A stretch of DNA of 64,000 bases, from assembly GCA_036172665.1 (NCBI GenBank), contig JAYKNF010000071.1:1-64000 (forward strand), written 5' to 3'. Origin of the DNA: Prosopocoilus inquinatus. Its lineage: Eukaryota > Arthropoda > Insecta > Coleoptera > Lucanidae. The notes below the pieces were generated by a model. It was not told the DNA's origin. It ran no database searches and saw nothing but the letters and a program-made list of their open reading frames with translations. This document shows positions 12,496 through 24,500 of this stretch, piece after piece (within the stretch, counting starts at the first letter, position 1; every line of letters starts with the position of its first letter). The translations under genes and the position numbers were made by a program.

Positions 12496-15382
12496 CTATT
12501 TCCAGCTTCTGCTGCGTCCGAAAACTTCGTATCTCACATCAGTGTTACTGGATTCCGTGGAAACGTCAAATAACATAGTAGATAAGTAAGGATCGATTAG
12601 ATACATCACAGGAACAACGCTAATACGTGTTATTTCGTTCAAAACTATTTCCAGCTTCTGCTGCGTCCGAAAACTTCGTATCTCACATCAGAGATACTGG
12701 AGTCCATCGTAACGTCAAATAACATGATAGATAAGTAAGGATCGATTAGTTACATCACAGGAACAACGCTAGCACGTGTTGTTACGTTCAAAACTATTTC
12801 CAGCTTCTGCTGGTTCCGAGAACTTCGTATCTCACATTAGAGTTACTGGAGTCCATCGTAATGTCAAATAACATGATAGATAAACAAGGATCGATTAGAT
12901 ACATCACAGGAACAACGCTAATACGTGTTATTTCGTTCAAAACTATTTCCAGCTTCTGCTGCGTCCGAAAACTTCGTATCTCACATCAGAGATACTGGAG
13001 TCCATCGTAACGTCAAATAACATGATAGATAAGTAAGGATCGAGTAGATACATCTCAACAACAACGCTAATACGTATTGTTTCGTTCAAAATTATTTCCA
13101 GCTTCTGCTGCGTCCGAAAACTTCGTATCTCACATCAGAGTTACTGGAGTCCATCGTAATATCAAATATCATGATAGATTAGTAAGGATCGATTAGATAC
13201 ATAACAGGAACAACGCTAATACGTGTTGTTTCCTTCAAAACTATTTCCAGCTTCGGCTGCGTCCGAAAACTTCGTATCTCACATTAGTGTTACTGGATTC
13301 CGTGGAAACGTCAAATAACATAGTAGATAAGTAAGGATCGATTAGATACATCACAGGAACAACGCTAATACGTGTTGTTTCGTCCAAAACTATTTCCAGC
13401 TTCTGCTGCGTCCGAGAACTTCGTATCTCACAACAGAGTTACTGGAGTCCATTGTAAGGTCAAATAACATGATAGATAAGTAAAGATCGATTAGATACAT
13501 CTCAGGAACAACGCTAATACGTGTTATTTCGTTCAAAACTATTTCCAGCTCCTGCTGAGTCCGAGAACGTCGTATCTCACATCAGAGTTACTGGAGTCCA
13601 TCGTAACGTCAAATAACACAGTAGATAAGTAAGGATCGATTAGATCCATCACAGGAACAACGCTAATAGGTGTTGTTTCGTTCAAAACTATTTCCAGCAT
13701 CTGCTGCGTGCGAAAACTTCGTATCTCACATCAGTGTTACTGGATTCCGTATAAACGTCAAATAACATAGTAGATAAGTAAGGATCGATTAGATACATCA
13801 CAGGAACAACGCTAATACGTGTTATTTCGTTCAAAACTATTTCCAGCTTCTGCTGCGTCCGAGAACTTCGTATCTCACAACAGAGTTACTGGAGTCCATC
13901 GTAACGTCAAATAACATGATAGATAAGTAAGGATCGATTAGATACATCACAGGAACAACGCTAATACGTGTTGTTTCGTCCAAAACTATTTCCAGCTCCT
14001 GCTGAGTCCGAGAACGTCGTATCTCACATCAATGTTCCTGGATTCCGTGGAAACGTCAAATAACATAGTAGATAAGTAAGGATCGATTAAATACATCACA
14101 GAAACAACGCTAATACGTGTTGTTTCGTTCAAAACTATTTCCAGCTTCTGCTGCGTCCGAAAACTTCGTATCTCACATCAGTGTTACTGGATTCCGTGGA
14201 AACGTCAAATAACATAGTAGATAAGTAAGGATCGATTAGATACATCACAGGAACAACGCTAATACGTGTTATTTCGTTCAAAACTATTTCCAGCTTCTGC
14301 TGCGTCCGAGAACTTCGTATCTCACATCAGAGATACTGGAGTATATCGTAACGTCAAATAACATGATAGATAAGTAAGGATCGATTAGATACATCACAGG
14401 AACAACGCTAATACGTGTTGTTTCGTCCAAAACTATTTCCAGGTTCTGCTGCGTCCGAGAACTTCCTATATCACAACAGAGTTACTGGAGTACATCGTAA
14501 CGTCAAATAACATGATAGATAAGTAAGGAGCGATTAGATACATCACAGGAACAACGCTAATACGTGTTGTTTCGTTCAAAACTATTTCCAGATTCTGCTG
14601 CGTCCGAAAACTTCGTATCTCACATCAGTGTTACTGGATTCCGTGGAAACGTCAAGTAACAGAGTAGATATGTAAGGATGGATTAAATACATCACAGGAA
14701 CAACGCTAATACGTGTTGTTTCGTTCAAAACTATTTCCAGCTTCAGCTGCGTCCGAGAACTTCGTATCTCACAACAGAGTTACTGGAGTCCATCGTAACG
14801 ACAAATAACATGATAGATAAGTAAAGATCGATTAGATACATCACAGAAACAACGCTAATACGTGTTGTTTCGTTCAAAACTATTTCCAGCTTCTGCTGCT
14901 TCCGAAAACTTCGTATCTCACATCAGTGTTACTGGATTCCGTGGAAACGTCAAATAACATAGTAGATAAGTAAGGATCGATTAGATACATCACAGGAACA
15001 ACGCTAATACGTGTTGTTTCCTTCAAAACCATTTCCAGCTTCGGCTGCGTCCGAAAACTTCGTATCTCACATTAGTGTTACTGGATTCCGTGGAAACGTC
15101 AAATAACATAGTAGATAAGTAAGGATCGATTAGATACATCACAGGAACAACGCTAATACGTGTTGTTTCCTTCAAAACCATTTCCAGCTTCGGCTGCGTC
15201 CGAAAACTTCGTATCTCACATTAGTGTTACTGGATTCCGTGGAAACGTCAAATAACATAGTAGATAAGTAAGGATCGATTAGATACATCACAGGAACAAC
15301 GCTAATACGTGTTGTTTCGTCCAAAACTATTTCCAGCTTCTGCTGCGTCCGAGAACTTCGTATCTCACAACAGAGTTACTGG
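12496..15382 (+). repeat. Asymmetric loop between the palindrome arms
   Basis: This 2,887-bp segment (about 19.4 monomers) has no full-length mirror in block 2. It consists entirely of central-subfamily monomers. Two types tend to alternate: one with GAGTTACTGGAGTCCATCG then TAACGTC and CATGATAG, the other with GTGTTACTGGATTCCG then GGAAACGTC and CATAGTAG. About 14,384-15,014 is a direct near-copy of about 12,000-12,630 (offset 2,384 bp, 16 monomers). That places a second, slightly worse mirror of the right arm's inner end only ~500 bp from the junction. Confidence 0.85.
15021..15318 (+). repeat. Exact two-copy monomer duplication (149 bp x 2)
   Basis: 15,021-15,169 and 15,170-15,318 read as identical 149-mers by eye. 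Both carry the uncommon CTTCAAAACCATTTCC and TTCGGCTGCG variants and ATTAGTGTTACTGG. A close relative (CCTTCAAAACTATTTCC, TTCGGCTGCG) lies near 13,230. The pair sits within 360 bp of the inversion junction, so very recent single-monomer duplication is active there or the assembly collapsed or expanded at this point. Confidence 0.88.
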
Positions 15383-15390
15383 TTTTGAAC
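15376..15390. other. Tail-to-tail inversion junction (+ to -)
   Basis: The + array stops inside a monomer at ...GTTACTGG (about consensus position 54). The next base begins an inverted monomer at TTTTGAACG (about consensus position 147 on the minus strand). Only the single G at 15,382 is shared by both sides, so there is essentially no microhomology, and no unrelated sequence is inserted. An intact inverted monomer would read CTGGAAATAGTTTTG, so AAATAG is missing relative to a simple CTGG-CTGG join. Confidence 0.93.
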
Positions 15391-17599
15391 GAAACAACAC
15401 GTATTAGCGTTGTTTCTGTGATGTATCTAATCGATCTTTACTTATCTATCATGTTATTTGTCGTTACGATGGACTCCAGTAACTCTGTTGTGAGATACGA
15501 AGTTCTCGGACGCAGCTGAAGCTGGAAATAGTTTTGAACGAGACAACACGTATTAGCGTTGTTCCTGTGATGTATTTAATCCATCCTTACATATCTACTC
15601 TGTTACTTGACGTTTCCACGGAATCCAGTAACACTGATGTGAGATACGAAGTTTTCGGACGCAGCAGAAGCTGGAAATAGTTTTGAACGAAACAACACGT
15701 ATTAGCGTTGTTCCTGTGATGTATCTAATCGCTCCTTACTTATCTATCATGTTATTTGACGTTACGATGTACTCCAGTAACTCTGTTGTGATATAGGAAG
15801 TTCTCGGACGCAGCAGAACCTGGAAATAGTTTTGGACGAAACAACACGTATTAGCGTTGTTCCTGTGATGTATCTAATCGATCCTTGCTTATCTATCATG
15901 TTATTTGACGTTACGATGGACTCCAGTAACTCTGATGTGAGATACGAAGTTCTCGGAAGCAGCAGAAGCTGGAAATAGTCTTGAACGTAACAACACGTGC
16001 TAGAGTTGTTCCTGTGGTGTATCTAATCGATCCTTACTTATCTATCATGTTATTTGACGTTACGATATACTCCAGTATCTCTGATGTGAGATACGAAGTT
16101 TTCGGACGCAGCTGAAGCTGGAAATAGTTTTGAACGAAACAACACGTATTAGCGTTGTTCCTGTGATGTATTTAATCGATCCTTACGTATCTACTATGTT
16201 ATTTGACGTTTCCACGGAATCCAGGAACACTGATGTGAGATACGACGTTCTCGGACTCAGCAGGAGCTGGAAATAGTTTTGGACGAAACAACACGTATTA
16301 GCGTTGTTCCTGTGATGTATCTAATCGATCCTTACTTATCTATCATGTTATTTGACGTTACGATGGACTCCTGTAACTCTGTTGTGAGATACGAAGTTCT
16401 CGGACGCAGCAGAAGCTGGAAATAGTTTTGAACGAAACAACACGCATTAGCGTTGTTCCTGTGATGTATCTAATCGATCCTTACTCATCTATCATGTTAT
16501 TTGGCGTTTCGATGGACTCAAGTAACTCTGAAGTGAGAGAAGAAGTTCTCGGACGCAGCTGAAGCTGGAAATAGTTTTAAACGAAACAACACGCATTAGC
16601 GTTATTCCTGTGATGTATCTAATCGATCCTTACTCATCTATCATGTTATTTGACGTTTGGACGGACTCCAGTAACTCTGATGAGAGATACAAAGTTCTCG
16701 GACACAGTAGAAGCTGGAAATAGTTTTGAACGAAACAACACGTATTAGCGTTGTTCCTGTGATGCCTCTAAACGATCCTTACTTATCTAATATGTTATTT
16801 GACGTTTGGATGGGCTCCAGTAACTCTGAAGTGAGATACGAAGTTCTCGGTCGCAGCTGAAGCTGGAAATAGTTTTAAACGAAACAACACGCATTAGCGT
16901 TGTTCCTGTGATGTATCTAAGCGATCCTTACTCATCTATCATGTTATTTGACGTTTGGATGGACTCCAGTAACTCTGATGTGAGATACGAAATTATCGGA
17001 CGCAGCAGCAGCTGGAAATAGTTTTAAACGAAACAACACATATTAGCGTTGTTCCTGTGATGTATCTAATCGATCCTTACTTAGCTACTATGTTATTTAA
17101 CGTTTGGACGGACTCCAGTAACTCTGATGTGAGATACAAAGTTCTCGGACGCAGCAGAAGCTGGAAATAGTTTTGAACGAAACAACACGTATTAGCGTTG
17201 TTCCTGTGATATATCTAATCGATCCTTACTTAGCTACTATGTTATTTGACGTTTCGATGGACTCCAGTAATTTTGATGTGAGATACGACGTTTTCGGACG
17301 CAGCAGAAGCTGGAAATAGTTTTAAACGAAACAACACGTATTAGCGTTGTTCCTGTGATGTATTTAATCGATCCTTACTCATCTATCATGTTATTTGACG
17401 TTTCGATGGACTCTAGTAACTCTGATGTGAGATACGAAGTTTTTGGACGCAGCAGGAGCTGGATATAGTTTTAAACGAAGCAACACGTATTAGCGTTGTT
17501 CCTGTGATGTATCTAATCGATCCTTACTTAGCTACTATGTTATTTGACGTTTCGATGGACTCCAGTAATTTTGATGTGAGATACAAAGTTCTCGGACGC

Positions 17600-18195
17600 A
17601 GCAGAAGCTGGAAATAGTTTTAAACGAAACAACACGTATTAGCGTTGTTCCTGTGATGTATTTAATCGATCCTTACTCATCTATCATGTTATTTGACGTT
17701 TCGATGGACTCCAGTAATTTTGATGTGAGATACAAAGTTCTCGGACGCAGCAGAAGCTGGAAATAGTTTTAAATGAAACAACACGCATTAGCGTTGTTCC
17801 TGTGATGTATCTAATCGATCCTTACTCATCTATCATGTTATTTGGCGTTTCGATGGACACCAGTAGCTCTGATGTGAGATACGACGTTTTCGGACGCAGC
17901 AGAAGCTGGAAATAGTTTTAAACGAAACAACACGCATTAGCGTTGTTCCTGTGATGTATCTAATCGATCCTTACTCATCTATCATGTTATTTGATGTTTC
18001 GATGGACTCTAGTAACTCTGATGTGAGATACGAAGCTTTTGGACGCAGCAGGAGCTGGATATAGTTTTAAACGAAACAACACGCATTAGCGTTGTTCCTG
18101 TGATGTATCTAATCGATCCTTACTCACCTATCATGTTATTTGGCGTTTCGATGGACTCCAGTAACTCTGATGTGAGATACAAAGTTCTCGGACGC
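17600..18195 (-). repeat. Four-monomer insertion private to the right arm
   Basis: 596 bp (4 x 149) present here has no partner at the corresponding left-arm position (about 10,260-10,305). The inserted monomers include a near-duplicate of the neighbouring unit (TGTATTTAATCG occurs near 17,362 and again near 17,660) and ones with TTTGGCGTTTCG. Whether the right arm gained or the left arm lost the four units cannot be decided from this window. The left arm's chimeric monomer at ~10,260-10,400 is compatible with loss by unequal exchange. Confidence 0.8.
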
Positions 18196-21100
18196 AGCAG
18201 AAGCTGGAAATAGTTTTGAACGAAACAACACGTATTAGCGTTGTTCCTGTGATGTGTCTAAACGATCCTTACTTATCTAACATGTTATTTGACGTTTGGA
18301 TGGACTCCAGTAACACTGATGTGAGATACAAAGTTTTTGGGCGCAGCAGGAGCTGGAAATAGTTTTAAACGAAGCAACACGTATTAGCGTTGTTCCTGTG
18401 ATGTATCTAATCGATCCTTACTTAGCTACTATGTTATTTGAGGTTTCGATGGACTCCAGTAATTTTGATGTGAGATACGACGTTTTCGGACGCAGCAGAA
18501 GCTGGAAATAGTTTTAAATGAAACAACACGCATTAGCGTTGTTCCTGTGAATTATCTAATCGATCCTTACTCATCTATCATGTTATTTGACGTTTCGATG
18601 GACTCTAGTAACTCTGATGTGAGATACGAAGTTTTTGGACGCAGCAGGAGCTGGATATAGTTTTAAACGAAACAACACGCATTAGCGTTGTTCCTGTGAT
18701 GTATCTAAGCGATCCTTACTCATCTATCATGTTATTTGACGTTTGGATGGACTCCAGTAACTCTGATGTGAGATACGAAATTATCGGACGCAGCAGAAGC
18801 TGGAAATAGTTTTAAATTAAACAACACGCATTAGCGTTGTTCCTGTGATGTATCTAATCGATCCTTACTCATCTATCATGTTATTTGACGTTTCGATGGA
18901 CTCTAGTAACTCTGATGTGAGATACGAAGTTTTTGGACGCAGCAGGTGCTGGAAATAGTTTTAAACGAAACAACACGTATTAGCGTTGTTCCTGTGATGT
19001 ATCTAATCGATCCTTACTCATCTATCATGTTATTTGACGTTTGGATGAACTCCAGTATCTCTGATGTGAGATACGAAATTTTCGGACGCAGCAGAAGCTG
19101 GAAATAGTTTTAAACGAAACAACATGCATTAGCGTTGTTCCTGTGATGTATCTAATCGATCCTTACTCATCTATCATGTTATTTGGCGTTTCGATGGACT
19201 CCAGTAGCTCTGATGTGAGATACGACGTTTTCGTACGCAGCAGAAGCTGGAAATAGTTTTAAACGAAACAACACGCATTAGCGTTGTTCCTGTGATGTAT
19301 CTAATCGATACTTACTCATCTATCATGTTATTTGACGTTTGGATGGACTCCAGTAACTCTGATGTGAGATACGAAATTATCGGACACAGCAGAAGCTGGA
19401 AATAGTTTTGAACGAAACAACAGGTATTAGCGTTGTTCCTGTGATGTATCTAATCGATCCTTACTTAGCTACTATGTTATTTGATGTTTCGATGGACTCC
19501 AGTAACTCTAATGTGAGATACGGAATTTTCGGACGCAGCAGCAGCTGGAAATAGTTTTAAACGAAACAACACGCATTAGCGATGTTCCTGTGATGTATCT
19601 AATCGATCCTTACTCATCTATCATGTTATTTTACGTTTGGATGGACTCCAGTAACTCTGATGTGAGATACAAAGTTTTTGGACGCAGCAGAAGCTGGAAA
19701 TAGTTTTGAACGAAACAACACGTATTAGCGTTGTTCCTGTGATGTATCTAATCGATCCTTACTTAGCTACTATGTTATTTGACGTTTCGATGGACTCCAG
19801 TAACTCTAATGTGAGATACGACGTTTTCGGACGCAGCAGAAGCTGGAAATAGTTCTAAACGAAACAACATGCATTAGCGTTGTTCCTGTGATGTATCTAA
19901 TCGATCCTTACTCATCTATCATGTTATTTGGCGTTTCGATGGACTCCAGTAGCTCTGATGTGAGATACGACGTTTTCGGACGCAGCAGAAGCTGGAAATA
20001 GTTTTAAACGAAACAACACGCATTAGCGTTGTTCCTGTGATGTATCTAATCGATACTTACTCATCTATCATGTTATTTGACGTTTGGATGGACTCCAGTA
20101 ACCCTGACGTGAGATAGGAAGTTCTCGGACGCAGCAGAAGCTGGAAATAGTTTTAAACGAAACAACACGCATTAGCGTTGTTCCTGTGATGTATCTAATC
20201 GATCCTTACTCACCTATCATGTTATTTGGCGTTTCGATGGACTCCAGTAACTCTGATGTGAGATACAAAGTTCTCGGACGCAGCAGAAGCTGGAAATAGT
20301 TTTGAACGAAACAACACGTATTAGCGTTGTTCCTGTGATGTGTCTAAACGATCCTTACTTATCTAACATGTTATTTGACGTTTGGATGGACTCCAGTAAC
20401 ACTGATGTGAGATACAAAGTTTTTGGGCGCAGCAGGAGCTGGAAATAGTTTTAAACGAAGCAACACGTATTAGCGTTGTTCCTGTGATGTATCTAATCGA
20501 TCCTTACTTAGCTACTATGTTATTTGACGTTTCGATGGACTCCAGTAATTTTGATGTGAGATACGACGTTTTCGGACGCAGCAGAAGCTGGAAATAGTTT
20601 TAAACGAAACAACATGCATTAGCGTTGTTCCTGTGATGTATCTAATCGATCCTTACTCATCTATCATGTTATTTGACGTTTCGATGGACTCTAGTAACTC
20701 TGATGTGAGATACGAAGTTTTTGGACGCAGCAGGAGCTGGATATAGTTTTAAACGAAACAACACGCATTAGCGATGTTCCTGTGATGTATCTAAGCGATC
20801 CTTACTCATCTATCATGTTATTTGACGTTTGGATGGACTCCAGTAACTCTGATGTGAGATACGAAATTATCGGACGCAGCAGAAGCTGGAAATAGTTTTA
20901 AATTAAACAACACGCATTAGCGTTGTTCCTGTGATGTATCTAATCGATCCTTACTCATCTATCATGTTATTTGACGTTTCGATGGACTCTAGTAACTCTG
21001 ATGTGAGATACGAAGTTTTTGGACGCAGCAGGTGCTGGAAATAGTTTTAAACGAAACAACACGTATTAGCGTTGTTCCTGTGATGTATCTAATCGATCCT

Positions 21101-21558
21101 TACTCATCTATCATGTTATTTGACGTTTGGATGAACTCCAGTATCTCTGATGTGAGATACGAAATTTTCGGACGCAGCAGAAGCTGGAAATAATTTTAAA
21201 CGAAACAGCATGCATTAGCGTTGTTCCTGTGATGTATCTAATCGATCCTTACTCATCTATCACGTTATTTGACGTTTGAATGGACTCCAGTAACTCTGAT
21301 GTGAGATACAATGTTCTCGGACGCAGCAGAAGCTGGAAATAGTTTTGAACGAAACAACACGTATTAGCGTTGTTCCTGTGATGTATCTAATCGATCCTTA
21401 CTCATCTATCATGTTATTTAACGTTTGGACGGACTCCAGTAACTCTGATGTGAGATACAAAGTTCTCGGACGCAGCAGAAGCTGGAAATAGTTTTGAACG
21501 AAACAACACGTATTAGCGTTGTTCCTGTGATGTATCTAAACGATCCTTACTTATCTAA

Positions 21559-24500
21559 CATGTTATTTGACGTTTGGATGGACTCCAGTAACTCTGATGT
21601 GAGATACAAAGTTTTTGGGCGCAGCAGGAGCTGGAAATAGTTTTAAACGAAGCAACACGCATTAGCGTTGTTCCTGTGATGTATCTAATCGATCCTTCCT
21701 TAGCTACTATGTTATTTGACGTTTCGATGGACTCCAGTAATTTTGATGTGAGATACGACGTTTTCGGACGCAGCAGAAGCTGGAAATAGTTTTAAATGAA
21801 ACAACACGCATTAGCGTTGTTCCTGTGATGTATCTAATCGATCCTTACTCATCTATTATGTTATTTTACGTTTCGATGGACTCTAGTAACTCTGATATGA
21901 GATACGAAGTTTTTGGGCGCAGCAGGAGCTGGAAATAGTTTTAAACGAAACAACACATATTAGCGTTGTTCCTGTGATGTATCTAATCAATCCTTACTTA
22001 TCTATCATGTTATTTGACGTTTGGATGGACTCCAGTAACTCTGATGTGAGATACGAAATTATCGGACGCAGCAGAAGCTGGAAATAGTTTCAAACGAAAC
22101 AACACGCATTAGCTTTGTTCCTGTGATGTATCTAAACGATCCTTACTTATCTAAGATATTATTTGACGTTTGGATGGACTCCAGTAAGTCTGATGTGACA
22201 TACGACATTTTCGGACGCAGCAGAAGCTGGAAATAGTTTTAAACGAAACAACACGTATTAGCGTTGTTCCTGTGATGTATCTAATCGATCCTTACTCATC
22301 TATCATGTTATTTGACGTTTGAATGGACTCCAGTAACTCTGATGTGAGATACAAAGTTCTCGAACGCAGCAGAAGCTGGAAACAACACGTATTAGCGTTG
22401 TTCCTGTGATGTATCTAAACGATCCTTACTTATCTAACATCTTATTTGACGTTTGGATGGACTCCAGTAACTCTGATGTGAGATACAAAGTTTTTGGGCG
22501 CAGCAGGAACTGGAAATAGTTTTAAACGAAGCAACACGCATTAGCGTTGTTCCTGTGATGTATCTAATCAATCCTTACTTAGCTACTATGTTATTTGACG
22601 TTTCGATGGACTCCAGTAATTTTGATGTGAGATACGACGTTTTCGGACGCAGCAGAAGCTGGAAATAGTTTTAAACGAAACAACACGTATTAGCGTTGTT
22701 CCTGTGATGTATCTAATCGATCCTTACTCATCTATCATGTTATTTGACGTTTGGATGGGCTCCAGTTACTCTGAAGTGAGATACGAAGTTCTCGGACGCA
22801 GCTGAAGCTGGAAATAGTTTTAAACGGAACAACATGCATTAGCGTTGTTAATGTGATGTATCTAATCGATCCTTACTCATCTATCATGTTATTTGACGTT
22901 TGGATGGACTCCAGTAACTCTGATGTGAGATACGAAATTATCGGACGCAGCAGAAGCTGGAAATAGTTTTAAATGAAACAACACGCATTAGCGTTGTTCC
23001 TGTGATGTATCTAATCGATCCTTACTCATCTATCATGTTATTTTACGTTTCGATGGACTCTAGTAACTCTGATGTGAGATACGAAGTTTTTGGGCGCAGC
23101 AGGAGCTGGAAATAGTTTTAAACGAAACAACACATATTAGCGTTGTTCCTGTGATGTATCTAATCAATCCTTACTTATCTATCATGTTATTTGACGTTTG
23201 GATGGACTCCAGTAACTCTAACTCTGATGTGAGATACGAAATTATCGGACGCAGCAGAAGCTGGAAATAGTTTCAAACGAAACAACACGCATTAGCGTTG
23301 TTCCTGTGATGTATCTAAACGATCCTTACTTATCTAACATGTTATTTGACGTTTGGATGGACTCCAGTAAGTCTGATGTGACATACGACGTTTTCGGACG
23401 CAGCAGAAGCTGGAAATAGTTTTAAACGAAACAACACGTATTAGCGTTGTTCCTGTGATGTATCTAATCGATCCTTACTCATCTATAATGTTATTTGACG
23501 TTTGAATGGACTCCAGTAACTCTGATGTGAGATACAAAGTTCTCGGACCCAGCAGAAGCTGGAAATAGTTTTGAACGGAACAAAACGTATTAGCGTTGTT
23601 CCTGTGATGTATCTAATCGATCCTTACTTATCTCCTATGTTATTTGACGTTTCGATGGACTCTAGTAACTCTGATGTGAGATACGAAGTTTTTGGACGCA
23701 TCAGGAGCTGGAAATAGTTTTAAACGAAACAACACGTATTAGCGTTGTTCCTGTGATGTATCTAATCGATCCTTACTCATCTATCATGTTATTTCACGTT
23801 TGGATGGACTCCAGTAACTCTGATGTGAGATACAAAGTTTTTGGACGCAGCAGAAGCTGGAAATAGTTTTGAACGAAACAACACGTATTAGCGTTGTTCC
23901 TGTGATGTATCTAATCGATCCTTACTTAGCTACTATGTTATTTGACGTTTCGATGGACTCCAGTAACTCTAATGTGAGATACGGAATTTTCGGATGTAGC
24001 AGCAGCTGGAAATAGTTTTAAACGAAACAACACGCATTAGCGATGTTCCTGTGATGTATCTAATCGATCCTTACTCATCTATCATGTTATTTTACGTTTG
24101 GATGGACTCCAGTAACTCTGATGTGAGATACAAAGTTTTTGGGCGCAGCAGGAGCTGGTAATAGTTTTAAACGAAGCAACACGCATTAGCGTTGTTCCTG
24201 TGATGTATCTAATCGATCCTTCCTTAGCTACTATGTTATTTGACGTTTCGATGGACTCCAGTAATTTTGATGTGAGATACGACGTTTTCGGACGCAGCAG
24301 AAGCTGGAAATAGTTTTAAACGAAACAACACGTATTAGCGTTGTTCCTGTGATGTATCTAATCGATCCTTACTCATCTATAATGTTATTTGACGTTTGGA
24401 TGGGCTCCAGTTACTCTGAAGTGAGATACGAAGTTCTCGGACGCAGCTGAAGCTGGAAATAGTTTTAAACGGAACAACATGCATTAGCGTTGTTAATGTG

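Larger units (their letters stand above)
1..15382 (+). repeat. Block 1: 149-bp satellite array, + orientation
   Basis: Head-to-tail copies of a 149-bp monomer. With phase set at ATTTCCAG, the first copies start at 1, 150, 299 and 448. Three sub-regions are visible. Bases 1 to ~1,045 carry block 3 type monomers. Bases ~1,045 to ~11,450 carry an arm-specific mixture. From ~11,450 to the end there is a distinct central subfamily with GTTCAAAAC rather than GTTTAAAAC and with ATCGTAACG or CCGTGGAAACG in the middle. Rare indels occur: one base lost near 2,025, six bases gained near 2,281 and 5,252, and 15 bases lost near 3,124 and 6,095. Stop codons fall in all three + frames of each monomer, and 149 is not a multiple of three, so no long reading frame exists. 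No gene, RNA or mobile element was seen. Confidence 0.97.
11450..16428. repeat. Central monomer subfamily spanning the first junction
   Basis: Monomers here differ from those on either side in several linked positions: ATCGTAACG or CCGTGGAAACG in place of ATCGAAACG/ATCCAAACG, GATAAGTAAGG dominating over GATGAGTAAGG, frequent CACAACAGAG, and GTTCAAAAC or GTCCAAAAC in place of GTTTAAAAC. The subfamily begins near 11,450 on the + side and ends near 16,428 on the inverted side, symmetric about the palindrome (sum 27,878). Because TTTAAA is lost, DraI-type sites are largely absent here but common outside. Confidence 0.85.

Noticed and set aside
15360..15420. Origin of replication or bacterial terminator at the inverted junction
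   Set aside because: The inverted symmetry comes from the satellite arms with a 2.9-kb loop. No compact GC-rich hairpin, T-tract or other bacterial signal is present.
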